This document shows positions 37,870 through 47,400 of a stretch of DNA of 64,000 nt, piece after piece. The DNA lies in the NCBI GenBank assembly GCA_025435555.1, contig JAIWWG010000001.1, positions 496,001-560,000 on the forward strand. Direction: 5' to 3'. Positions within the stretch are counted from its first letter, which is position 1, and every line of letters begins with the position of its first letter. This stretch comes from Chytriomyces cf. hyalinus JEL632 (Eukaryota > Chytridiomycota > Chytridiomycetes > Chytridiales > Chytriomycetaceae). Below the pieces are notes generated by a model. The model ran no database searches. It was not told where the DNA came from and saw only the letters and a list, made by a program, of their open reading frames with translations. The position numbers were made by a program, and so were the translations under genes.

Positions 37870-39314
37870 ATGGCCGCTAAAGACACGGCACCACCACCAC
37901 CACCACCGCATGGCTTCGAAGCTGCGGACCATGTCAAGAGCTTCAAAGACCGCATCATCCCGTGAGTCCCTCGCCTCGAATGCGCATGCCGCACCGGTGA
38001 CTCACACCCTACCATTTACAGCAAACAGACCGACGATGTCACCGTCTACTGGTCCAGAGCAACCATCCTGGCCATCTTCATCGCAGGAGTTTTGGCGGTA
38101 ATAGTCGCTGTCTGCTGGTGATGCGATTCCATTCGGAGGCTGAATCATCCATTCAATAACAGATCGTTTGCGAATCCTGGATCATGATCAACGAAAACTG
38201 GCTCATCAATAACGTCAAAGCTGCGAGCCCCGATGGTTACAATGATTTGGAGGAGAACTTTCTTGTTGGGCAAACGTGAGTCCGCCCCTTTCGTTGCAGT
38301 CACCAAACCCCTAACGAATATCACAACCACATTTCTTTAGATACCATGGCATCTTTCTTGCTGCATTCCTTTTCTGGATGATCGTCACTTGGGATGGTGT
38401 CATGCACAAAAACCTGATGCAAGTTCTGTCCGTCAACATTTACAACTTTGGCCTGCTCGTATACTCGTTTCTGCAAATCATTCAAACGAAAACGGATCTC
38501 GAATTTGTTCGACCGCAGCTCGAAAACCCGGACGATCCAACTGCAAGTAATACGGGACTATTTCTCTTTGCGCAAGTCATGCTTCCCGCCATCATAGGAT
38601 TCGTCATACCTTCATTTGCCTATCTGACGTACAGACTTCATGGTGAATTTGGATGGAGGCAGTATCGTATCACTGGTGGATCAAAGCAGCTCGAAAATGG
38701 TGTGTCTCAACGCCAACACGTGCCCAGTTGCCTTATTTGACTAATTATACTTCTCTCCCCAAAACCGCTCAGTATTCTTCACCTACCACATTCTGCTTCT
38801 GCTGCTCAAATTCTCCGTGTTTTTTGTCATTGGATTCACCATCTTTGACCTGGTTTGTTTAACGAATGAAATTTTCCACTTCGTTCCTAACGAGCTTCTC
38901 ACCGCCCAGGTCTTAACTGCCGTTTCAGATAAGGGAAAAGTCATTATTGGAATCAGTGCTGCAATTGTGGGAATTCTTGTGCCCGCATGCGGGTATTACG
39001 GCGCTCGGAATGAGCGAAAACACTTGATTTTCCTCTACATGTTTGGCTGCCTCTGCGTTCTCGCCTACATTGTGCAACGTGTTTGGCAAGCCTACTACAA
39101 GGAATACGAAACACCAGAAAGCAGTTATTTTGATCGCTCAAAACTGCCCTTCATGCTGTACGCATGCCTCTCGTTCCTTCTTGTGCTTGTGGCGTTCGTG
39201 TATGGATTCATTTGTCTTGGGAACTTTAATCGGGGTTTGAAGGAGGTTTTGGATCAAGAAGAGAAGCGGAGGAAAGGGGAGCTTGAGGCGCCCGTTGTTG
39301 ATTTGGACGCTTGA
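37870..39314 (+). CDS. Multi-pass membrane protein, UPF0658 Golgi type (copy 2)
   Basis: Exon 1 (37870-37961) encodes MAAKDTA followed by six prolines. Exon 2 (38022-38097) carries DDVTVYWSRATILAIFIAG. Exon 3 starts IVCESWIMINENW. Then comes FHGIFLAAFLFWMIVTWDGVMHKNLMQVLSVNIYN and so on, ending RGLKEVLDQEEKRRKGELEAPVVDLDA. It aligns with the upstream gene through all helices and shares the intron after FDL/LDL; here the 66-nt intron is in frame, so it could be mistaken for coding. The tail (GLKEVLD...VDLDA) is conserved between the copies. The two copies are a tandem duplication, old enough to have diverged over most positions. Confidence 0.68.
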
Positions 39315-39380
39315 AGAACGGTTTCTTTTTTTCATGACTTTTTTGATGTTTATGTTTGAAGCCTTTTATAGCGTTTACTC

Positions 39381-39404
39381 ACACACACACACACACACAC
39401 ACAC
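39381..39404 (+). repeat. (AC)12 microsatellite
   Basis: A dinucleotide repeat 67 bp after the stop of the second UPF0658-type gene. Confidence 0.95.
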
Positions 39405-39704
39405 ATTGAAATAGAGAGAGTTGGTCTCTTATGAAGTCCTCTTATGAAGTTTTATCACCCCTTTTTTCTCTTTCTGATTTCTCAAGAAAAAAAATAAAAA
39501 AACCCACAGCCCTCTTGATGAACTGAGTGTCGCAGTGCGCGGCCGAGAGCGGCGAATGCCCAGTACCCCTTACAATCCATGTAAAGTCATGGCAATGTCC
39601 AGCATTCAACAAGTGTCACGTGCGAAGGAACATGTCCGAATACGCAGTTCACTTTTCAGCAAATGTGGGATGAGGTTGTTTTATTATATGATGAAGCAGT
39701 TGCG

Positions 39705-40213
39705 TCAAAACGCGAGATGTCCCCGCTGACTCTCAAAGACGCGCCGTGCAGTTAATGCCTTGTCAAAGAGAGCCACATCCAACCCGTCCATAACCCTTGC
39801 AATGCGGGCATTCAGAAACACAGGCAAAGCGACGGATGATCTGAGACCAGCTGCGGGTAAATCGTCCCATTGTTCAATGTCTCCAACAAACTGTTTGGTT
39901 TTTCGCAGTGAGCATGAATTTCGGCGACTGTCCATGAACCCCACTGGGAAACAGACCTGGAACAGCGTTTTCGAAGAATGCCGCGGGAGCGCGCCAATCA
40001 GGCGTGTGTCCATAAGCAGTGCGGGCGATTGCGCAAATGCGATTGTGACAAGCGTCGATTTCGGATCTGTCTCCACGATGCTGGGAACCTGCGTCAACAC
40101 GGATGAACCAGCCATCGGCATTAACAGACTAACCGCCCAAGCACGCGCACCGAATCGCCGGCCATGTGGCTGATGTGGCTGTGGATCTCGCTGATGTGAA
40201 CGATGCTGGACAT
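39705..40213 (-). CDS. TEN1: CST complex subunit TEN1 (OB-fold telomere protein)
   Basis: TEN1 pairs with STN1 in the CST complex, which protects telomere ends and helps fill-in synthesis. Three small exons (40213-40130, 40088-39957, 39890-39705), separated by introns of 41 and 66 nt, give 133 residues, close to the human size. Family blocks line up: HMAGDSVRVLGRL (the G-x-S-V-R-x-x-G-R-L strand), STLVTIAFAQSPALLMDTRLIG, LFQFVGDIEQW (equivalent to xYQFIGEL), and the C-terminal ARIARVMDGLDVALFDKALTARRVF helix. The individual blocks are weak; their order and spacing carry the call. Residue identities were compared from memory only. Confidence 0.75.
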
Positions 40214-40487
40214 ATGTGCAGTAAATATTTAAGATAAATATTCATATTTTTTATTTCTTATTTTTATTCCCACTCCCTTCCGCAATCCCGCAAAATAAAG
40301 CAACCATTTTGTTCAAGAGTGCAAATTGGGCGAATCGCACTCTCGTGTCACCATGAGTTGCTCCTCGCTTTTAATCCACCCCGCCTGGTTTTTAATCTCA
40401 ATCGTCAGACGCGACGGGAACTGCATCAAACAATAAAATCAAAGAAAGAGAAAGAAATCAATCTATTATAAAGCTCAATCCCGCCAC

Positions 40488-40673
40488 TCAGAAATGATGA
40501 ACGTAGTGCCCATTGTGGCTGAGTTTGATGCGGCTACTATTTGTGGAGCTGCGACTGCGGCTGCTTCTCCGGCTGCCTTTTCGACTGCGTCTTCGAGTGC
40601 TTTTTCGACTGGCCCTTCGGCTGCTTCCATATCTCAATGACTTGGAGATGTAGCGAGATAGATCATGCGCCAT
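40488..40673 (-). CDS. Small Ser/Arg-rich basic protein (61 residues)
   Basis: An ATG-started frame of 61 residues. A short N-terminal stretch (MAHDLSRYISKSLRYG) leads into about 28 residues of almost only Ser, Arg and Lys (SRRASRKSTRRRSRKGSRRS), then SRIKLSHNGHYVHHF. It could be a protamine-like or RS-domain DNA/RNA-binding peptide, or an exon of a larger SR protein. Alternatively, it could be a chance product of a short imperfect repeat (the opposite strand repeats GACTGCG/TTCGAGTG-like units). It lies 198 bp from the transposon's left TA. Confidence 0.35.
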   Translation of the reverse strand: MAHDLSRYISKSLRYGSSRRASRKSTRRRSRKGSRRSSRSRSSTNSSRIKLSHNGHYVHHF

Positions 40674-40871
40674 GTGGGCTTTGTGGAGCTGTTTGTGAAG
40701 ATCTGGGTTCCCAGAGAGAGAGTGATGGATAAGATCAATTTACATCTTGGGTGCCGTTGGAGTGTTTGGTGGCCTGCAGGCTTCGGAAGTTACTGGAGGA
40801 TTCGTCATTACCGTGATTGACCGCGACTCGTTTTCATTCAAGAAACGTGTATTACACCCATCGCAGAAATA

Positions 40872-40882
40872 ATGGAACACCA
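40872..40882 (+). repeat. Left terminal inverted repeat
   Basis: ATGGAACACCA immediately inside the left TA. It is the exact reverse complement of the right end. The match extends outward through TA and a further AAA on each flank, so 16 bp are palindromic overall. Confidence 0.85.
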
Positions 40883-40927
40883 GCTAAAAAATAAATATTA
40901 TTATACTTATTATACTTATAATTATAA

Positions 40928-41869
40928 ATGACCAAATCTGTTGACTTTAGAAATGCCGCGGTTCAATGTTACAATCTTTTGCACAGCTTCCGCAAGGTGT
41001 CCAAAATATTCAAAGTGTCGCCCAGTTCCATTTTCAGATGGTCCAAGTCGGATCTGAACGCGCTTCAAATGAAACCGGGTCCGAAGCCCAAACTCACTTC
41101 TCAGATTGTCGCGTTTGTCCGACATACCCTTAAGAATCACCCGTTCAACACTGGTCGGGACCTGCGCAGGAAGATTCACCGTGTCTTTGGAACAACAGTG
41201 TCGCTGACTTTATGTTACTGCGCCATTCGGGTCGCAGGAATGTCGCGTGTCAAACTGAAAACACATTACCGATCCCGTCTTCATGTTGAAAAGATGGTTC
41301 AATTCAAATCTGAAATCCAACGAGCGCAAGAGTTGGGTGCCCATCTTGTTTTTATCGACGAGACAGGCTTTCGCTGCGACTCTTTGCCGCTCTACGGATA
41401 CGCGGTAAAAGGTACTCACCTGATGCGGTACATTGGAAGCAAGACGAACAGAAGAAACATATCCACTTGCGTGGCAACGGACCAAACTGGGATCCGGCAC
41501 ATTGTCCATCGCAAGAATGCGTTTGACGGAGACTCCTTTTTGGGGTTCCTCGCTGGACTTCAAGCACCCGCTGGGACCCATCTGATCATGGACAATGCAA
41601 GCATTCACAAGACAAAGCGCATCAGGGACTTTGCCGCCTCCAAGGCCTGGACCCTTCTGTTTCTGCCTCCTGGAATGCCGGATTTCAACCCTGTTGAAAA
41701 TTTGTTTGGAAATGCCAAGCACCATTTTCGCAAAATTACGGCGACTCTAAATCCAACAGAGCAGCCAGTGGGCTACTGCCGGCTGATCGAGCATGCCTTC
41801 CGACAGGTGGTTCCAGCCACATTCCCGTCCCTCTTTACGCGAGCCCAGGCCCTGTGGTCCGTGCTTTGA
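40928..41869 (+). CDS. IS630/Tc1-mariner family DD34E transposase
   Basis: A cut-and-paste transposase, 313 residues, intronless. The N-terminal helix-turn-helix (residues 1-60, including YNLLHSFRKVSKIFKVSPSSIFRWSK) binds the ends, and a second helical module follows. The DDE_3 catalytic core has D144 in FIDETGF, D222 in IMDNASIH and E257 in PDFNPVENLFG, a DD34E spacing that fits Tc1/IS630. No stop or frameshift is seen. The ATG lies 45 bp inside the left inverted repeat, in a very A/T-rich leader that probably serves as promoter. The Fanzor gene starts 126 bp downstream on the same strand. Confidence 0.93.
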   Translation: MTKSVDFRNAAVQCYNLLHSFRKVSKIFKVSPSSIFRWSKSDLNALQMKPGPKPKLTSQIVAFVRHTLKNHPFNTGRDLRRKIHRVFGTTVSLTLCYCAIRVAGMSRVKLKTHYRSRLHVEKMVQFKSEIQRAQELGAHLVFIDETGFRCDSLPLYGYAVKGTHLMRYIGSKTNRRNISTCVATDQTGIRHIVHRKNAFDGDSFLGFLAGLQAPAGTHLIMDNASIHKTKRIRDFAASKAWTLLFLPPGMPDFNPVENLFGNAKHHFRKITATLNPTEQPVGYCRLIEHAFRQVVPATFPSLFTRAQALWSVL

Positions 41870-41995
41870 GCCGCGTCCTGGTGGCACAGTCTCCAAATTA
41901 CAAAAAAAAAAAGAAAAGAAAAAAAAAATAATGAAATGAGTAATTAGCAGGAACAGCTATAAAAAGAAGCCTCATTCCCTCTTGCTATTTTATTC

Positions 41996-44272
41996 ATGGC
42001 AGCAAAGGTTGAAAAAACGGAGCGAGTTCTTCTGACCCGCTTTCAACTCCTCTTCCGACCGCGCTTCCAGGACCGTATCCAGGATGCCGTCCTCAGAGCC
42101 AGCAAATGCTTTGAAGTTGCTCTGTTCCTGGCCAAACTTGTCATCCTGGACCGATTTGACAATGTCATGCAACTGGCCGGTGGTGGTGCCAGTAACCCCA
42201 TAGACCACTTCAACCACGACACTGCCTCTCGGGTTTCCTCTGATCTAGCAATTGACGAGACTTTCTTTAGACACATGTTGTCCACCGTGACAACTTCATC
42301 ACTGGAGAAGAAACAGGGACCTCCTTTCAAGGAGGAAACAAGAATCAAAATGACACGATACATGGACCTCTACAGCCAATACATTGATCTTGGTACGCTT
42401 GAAGACCTGCGGGGAAATGGCAGTAACCTCAGTCACGTTTTCGGTGGAATGGCAGTGCAAATGGAAACGGCGTACCGGAACAACGTCGCACTCCATTTCC
42501 CGCAGTATTTGAAGCGTTTCATTCGGCTGTCAGTAGAGCTTCACTGGCTTCCCATCTTTAACCAGACAACTGTGGCCGATTTGACAAAGGAGCAACGCAA
42601 AACTGTCAAGGCTGATGGGTCTAAAGTAATTCAGAGACTGATGTTCGCGTACGTGAAGGAACCGGAACCATTGGACCCATGGGCCGAGGATATTCTGGAG
42701 AAAACAAAGTCGCTAATTCCACCGTGTACCCAGCATGACAAGTTGTTTCTGCATCTCAAGTCATCGTCGATGAAGCCTGCCGTGTTTCTCCCTTACATGA
42801 TTGCCATCAACCGGCTCCTCGAACACCACAGCAGAAAGACCATGAACCCTACCCCACTTCGTACGACTCACGTACCAGGCTCCATCACGCTCAACACTGG
42901 AGCAATGGTAGACCTTGTGTTTCAGGACAAGACCGACTTTGATGCGTTGCGGGTGTGGATGGCAAGACAGGGGTACGACTTGTCCAAGTTCAAGGGAAAG
43001 GGTGATTTGTTCTCGTCCGTCAACAAATTTCTTCCAGATGTCAACCCGTCGCTTTTCAACACAAGTCTCTGGCAGTATGTGTGTAGGTTCCATGGTCGCA
43101 GGCGGAGCAAGAAAAAGAAACGCAAGAAAAACCGTGAATTTGGGTTTCTGAAATATGGAGCCATGATGTTCAAGAACACGGTGACGACGGACGGTCACAA
43201 GGCTGGTATCCACTATGTCAACGAGGAAGCTTATCTTGCCGGCCACGCGGACTGCAAATCTGTCAACAATCGGAAAGACTTCAACACTGAATTCCCGTAT
43301 GTCACAAAGTTACCCGAGCAAGACAGAATGGATCTTATGGATTCCCAGAAGTACCGCTTACTCTTTGTCGACCCGGGCAAGAAGAACATTTTGACGATTG
43401 GAACTGGGTGCAAAGGTGGGGGTGTCATCAAGTATACGATGGTTCAGCGTCGACGCGAAGCTTACTTGAAGCGGAACCAGGATGAGTACAATGGGTCTAT
43501 TTCGAGAGTGGTGCGAGACAATAACGGAAACGCCTTGACGTTTGTTCAAAACACCGACTTTGGAGATGTGAACCGAGTGGTAACGCTCGAAACGCTCGTC
43601 AGCATGGGATATGCACAAGACTACACGGGTTCGCATTCTTCATCCAACCTTGAGCGGTTCCGCGCGTACTTGGTTGAGCGACATCGTTGGAAACATGTCT
43701 TGTCGGATTTCTTCCAGAATCAACAACACCGGCGCCGCAAATACCGAGCCCAGCTTGGGGTCCGAAGTTCCGAAAGCAAATTGGCCAACAACATCCGGTC
43801 CAAGTTCAAAGACGGCGACCGGGAGCTGGTACTTTGCTGGGGAAACTGGGGGAGGACCCCGAACATCAAAAATCAAGCACCAACCCCGGGAGTTGGAATC
43901 CGTCGAATCATGGCCCGGCACTTCAAGACGGTCACTGTGGACGAGCGGTATACGTCCAGTGTATGTCCACACTGTGATTCGGAGGTGAGACATCCGCTTA
44001 GTCGACAGACACCAGATGGCGGGACTCGCGACATTCATCACTTGCTACGTTGCAAAAACGAAACATGCGGCAGGTGGTGGCAGCGGGACGTGATGGCTCT
44101 GGCCAACTTCCAGCGACAAGTTTTGCATGGGTTAGAGCATGGGAAAAATCATCCCGTGTTTGCTCCCAGGACCAAGAAACAAGCTGCAGGAGGGAGGAAG
44201 AGAAAAAACAATGATGAAACGGTGGTTCCGGAACAAACTACCAAGCGCAGGGTGGCGCGATTTACCAGCTAG
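41996..44272 (+). CDS. Fanzor, eukaryotic TnpB-like RNA-guided endonuclease
   Basis: Fanzors are RuvC nucleases that use a guide RNA encoded at the end of their transposon to cut DNA next to a short adjacent motif. This intact 758-residue ORF has no introns. RuvC motifs visible: D459 in LLFVDPGKKNILTIG (RuvC-I); the Fanzor-type D649-E650 in VDERYTSSVCPHC; and D698 in WWQRDVMALANF (RuvC-III). The inserted zinc ribbon uses C657, C660, C686 and C691. The N-terminal half is helical (wedge/recognition-like). Two basic clusters, GRRRSKKKKRKKNR in the middle and GRKRK...KRR near the end, look like nuclear-localisation signals. Association with a mariner transposase suggests Fanzor1. Confidence 0.9.
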   Translation: MAAKVEKTERVLLTRFQLLFRPRFQDRIQDAVLRASKCFEVALFLAKLVILDRFDNVMQLAGGGASNPIDHFNHDTASRVSSDLAIDETFFRHMLSTVTTSSLEKKQGPPFKEETRIKMTRYMDLYSQYIDLGTLEDLRGNGSNLSHVFGGMAVQMETAYRNNVALHFPQYLKRFIRLSVELHWLPIFNQTTVADLTKEQRKTVKADGSKVIQRLMFAYVKEPEPLDPWAEDILEKTKSLIPPCTQHDKLFLHLKSSSMKPAVFLPYMIAINRLLEHHSRKTMNPTPLRTTHVPGSITLNTGAMVDLVFQDKTDFDALRVWMARQGYDLSKFKGKGDLFSSVNKFLPDVNPSLFNTSLWQYVCRFHGRRRSKKKKRKKNREFGFLKYGAMMFKNTVTTDGHKAGIHYVNEEAYLAGHADCKSVNNRKDFNTEFPYVTKLPEQDRMDLMDSQKYRLLFVDPGKKNILTIGTGCKGGGVIKYTMVQRRREAYLKRNQDEYNGSISRVVRDNNGNALTFVQNTDFGDVNRVVTLETLVSMGYAQDYTGSHSSSNLERFRAYLVERHRWKHVLSDFFQNQQHRRRKYRAQLGVRSSESKLANNIRSKFKDGDRELVLCWGNWGRTPNIKNQAPTPGVGIRRIMARHFKTVTVDERYTSSVCPHCDSEVRHPLSRQTPDGGTRDIHHLLRCKNETCGRWWQRDVMALANFQRQVLHGLEHGKNHPVFAPRTKKQAAGGRKRKNNDETVVPEQTTKRRVARFTS

Positions 44273-44276
44273 GAAT

Positions 44277-44299
44277 TAACGGGCGAACGTTATTTTTTT
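44277..44299 (+). other. Hairpin plus T7 run between Fanzor stop and right end
   Basis: Five bases after the Fanzor stop, TAACG-GGCGAA-CGTTA forms a 5-bp perfect hairpin, followed by seven T. This is the interval (44273-44352) in which a guide RNA scaffold reaching the right end would be expected in a Fanzor element. It could be part of that RNA, a transcription end signal, or chance. Confidence 0.35.
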
Positions 44300-44341
44300 A
44301 GTAGTTTTCCCATTTATTTTGGTTCATCTTAGTTGTTTCTT

Positions 44342-44352
44342 TGGTGTTCCAT
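44342..44352 (-). repeat. Right terminal inverted repeat
   Basis: TGGTGTTCCAT followed directly by TA. It is the reverse complement of the left terminus. Bases just outside (TATTTTTGTGTTGAAT...) would supply the native guide segment if the element follows the TnpB/Fanzor rule. Confidence 0.85.
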
Positions 44353-44453
44353 TATTTTTGTGTTGAATGTAAGATAAAGCTGAACTTGACAAAGATAATT
44401 GACATGGTTTTCCATCCAGAGATTTGCAGAAACACGAAGTAACAAAAATAGAC

Positions 44454-47400
44454 ATGCCTCGATACTGCGCAACTCCATCTTGCGTCGAGTTCAACCGGAT
44501 AGTCCTGGCGGACGTGATGAGTTTGAGGACCGAAGTGTACAACGCGCTTCAGAAAGCTGACCATCTTATTGAACAACTGGGCGGTCGACCTCCAGTATCG
44601 CAGGGAAACGCCAGACAACACCGATCAGATCCTAACGAAGAGGATGAGGAAATGATGGACGCGGGGAATTACTTGGACTTGGGGTTACGTCTGAAGTAAG
44701 CTTCATTATTTCCTTTTGTTCCAGAGGCGGGAATTGACCGGAGCGTGACATATTCCAGCGCTGTCGATTACGCTGCATCAGCGGGCGCGGCCAGCAGCGG
44801 CGACAAGCATGGTGGCTTGTTTTCAAAAATGGGAAGGAAGGATGCAAATATTGCTGGAACAACTACTTCAAAAGATTTTGACATTGACACAGTCCTCAGC
44901 GGCGAAACGACACAGGCGCAACCTCCAAATCAAATGAAAACGGGAGTTGCGCGAAGGGCCTCGCTGATCTTTGCACCCACTGCGCCTGTCCCAGAGCCCG
45001 AAACTGCCATTGACATTGATAACTTGCTGGGAATGGACATTGATGATATCCTGGGTGTGGCTCCACCAGCTTTCTCTGCACCCCAAGTCACTGCACCAGT
45101 AGCTTCAAATTCAACCTCTTCGAAAGAAACCACGTCCTCCTCAATATATTCAAAAAAGGGCGAGCCACCTTCCAGCAGTGTCCGAACATTTGGGCCAAAG
45201 CAATTTCAGCTGTCAAGCAACAAATCGACTTCATTAAACCCAGCCCAGAAAAACCATGAACCGGACCGAAGCAAATCGTCAGCCCCGAAAGAACCCGTCT
45301 CTGCAATGCTCCGACCACTGCAGGTTCTAGTCGAATCAACTGATTCATACATGGAACTTTCCGAAGGCGGCACAGACTTGTTTTCACCCGCCAATATGCT
45401 GAAGAAGAAAGTGGAGGACCAGGTTGCGGAATACCATATTGAGTCTTCAGACTTGGAGACAACAGCTTCAAAGGAATCACACGAAGACCTATCCTCGACG
45501 CCAAACTCAAATACCAGCGCAGTTTTAAATGTACCGTCAAATCAGGATAACGAGAAAAGGCGACGATCGTTGGCAGATGGGGTTTCCAACGTGTCCGACA
45601 GTGGTCACACAAGCGCCGAAAAGATAAAACACAGCGAGGTTGAGCCAGTGGCAGACGAATTGAAGACTCCTGAAATATCGCACTTGCATCGCTCTCAAAG
45701 TTCCACGACTAGTTTCCAACGCAAACCACTGCATACTGACGGCAACGAGTCCAAAAGCGCGTCCGTGTCGTCCAGACTGGTTTCAAGCAAAGCCACCATA
45801 TCCAAATCAATATCCTTCAATAATCCAATGCCCGTCACGCAAGACAGTAGCCCACACATGCGGCTCTCCAAAGCAAAATCGAAACCGATTGTTTCTGCAA
45901 TGAAACCAGACAGGGACAAAGCCGCAAACACTAACAAGAGCAGCGCTCTCACCCCTCAGCAATCAAAAAAGGTGATTTCCACTGAAAAGTTATCACCCAA
46001 CCAGGTCCGTTCGCAACTCAAAATGGCTTCAAAAAGTGGCGAGGCGCTTCCAGCATCCAAAGAAGGAGGTTCTGCCTTCAGTTTCTCTGCCGAAGAGACT
46101 GGCCACCTCAGTCAAGTCAAGTCCGAGCTGTCTGAGTTGTCAGATCGATCCAACGAATCCGAAGACTCCAACTCTCCGCAAATACTGGAGGAATCGAGGA
46201 AGCATGGTTTAGGACGCACAAAACAAGACGGTAGCAACTGGTCCATTGCGTCCACACATATTCCACGATACACATTTGCGTCTCTTAGATCAGACGCTCA
46301 GCCTGGGGTTCCTCACCACCCAAAAGAAAAAGGAGGGGAAAAGGGAACCCAACTAACAGTCACGCTTGCTCGAAGTGTAACAAATACTTCAGTTCATTCC
46401 ATTTTGAAGCAAGGCCGGGCATCCGTTTCCCCTGCACAGCGACCAAGCATGGGCTACAGCGTTGCTTCTGCAGCCCCGAGACTAAGCGTCGACCAAAGCC
46501 GGATGAGTTTGGCGAGGAGTTTCCGCCGCCCGAGTGAAGCTTTCACGGCAAGCGAATCATTTCCCCTTGCAAAGAGCCGAAGACCCAGCATACTTAGATC
46601 ATACGTTATGCCCAGCCTTGCGGCAGAAATGGAGACCAATTCCCAGGCGCCTTCATCCATCCCAAACATTGTGTTTCGCAAAACAGACACAAATCTTACG
46701 CTGTCACAAAGATACTTGTGTTTAGTTCTTCTGCCCGCATACGATAACAAGGGCCGGTCTCTAAACCTGGACCAATTCGACGACGCTGACTTTGAGGCAA
46801 TCAGCTTTCAAATCAACGGGCTGCATCCGAAATCGTACATTCTGTCCATGTGGGACTTTGCAATTTCCGGTTGGTTTTTTTTTATTTATGGTTCGGACAA
46901 GTATCAGTAGTATGTGTCGCTGACCATATATTCTGCAGTGATTTACGTCCTGTGGATTTTCTTCTTGCCGTTGGTTATAAGCTTCAGACACACGTTCTCG
47001 GCGTTTTCAATGAACTCTCTGTCTTTGTGGTATGCAATCACCTGCCCTTTGTATTCACCGATTTGACCGGGTTTCTGCGCGCCTACAGCACCACGACTCT
47101 ATTTGCCATCGATACTCTGACAAATATGCTGACGCCGCAACCCAAGAACGTGAACCCAATGGGTAATTTCAGAGAATATGAGCTCGAACGTCCCGCACTC
47201 AATCAATGGATGCACGCGTGGGTACGCAAGTGTATGATTCTTGAGATTGTCTCACTGGTATAAATTCTCCGAGACTTTTCTTTTTGCTACTGGGCTTACT
47301 TCCAGTAAACAACCACAGGTTCCATTCGAATTCATGTTCCGGCATGTTGAATATAGCGAGTTCCTTCTTCTTCTGGGTATTCTTCGAATCTACCGCATCC

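Larger units (their letters stand above)
40872..44352 (+). mobile_element. Complete Tc1/mariner (IS630)-type transposon carrying a Fanzor gene
   Basis: A 3,481-bp element bounded by the perfect inverted repeat ATGGAACACCA (left 40872-40882, right 44342-44352) and flanked on both sides by TA (40870-40871 and 44353-44354), the expected target-site duplication. It contains two intact same-strand genes: a DD34E transposase and a Fanzor nuclease. Both frames are open and the ends match exactly, so the copy looks recent and possibly active. Beyond the 11 bp the subterminal sequences share only A-rich similarity. It is inserted about 100 bp upstream of the channel gene's first ATG. Confidence 0.88.

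Noticed and set aside
39705-40121. Reading the single 138-codon minus frame as an ATP10-like protein
   Set aside because: Removing two small introns yields a better and ordered match to TEN1. The unspliced frame includes intron-derived residues.
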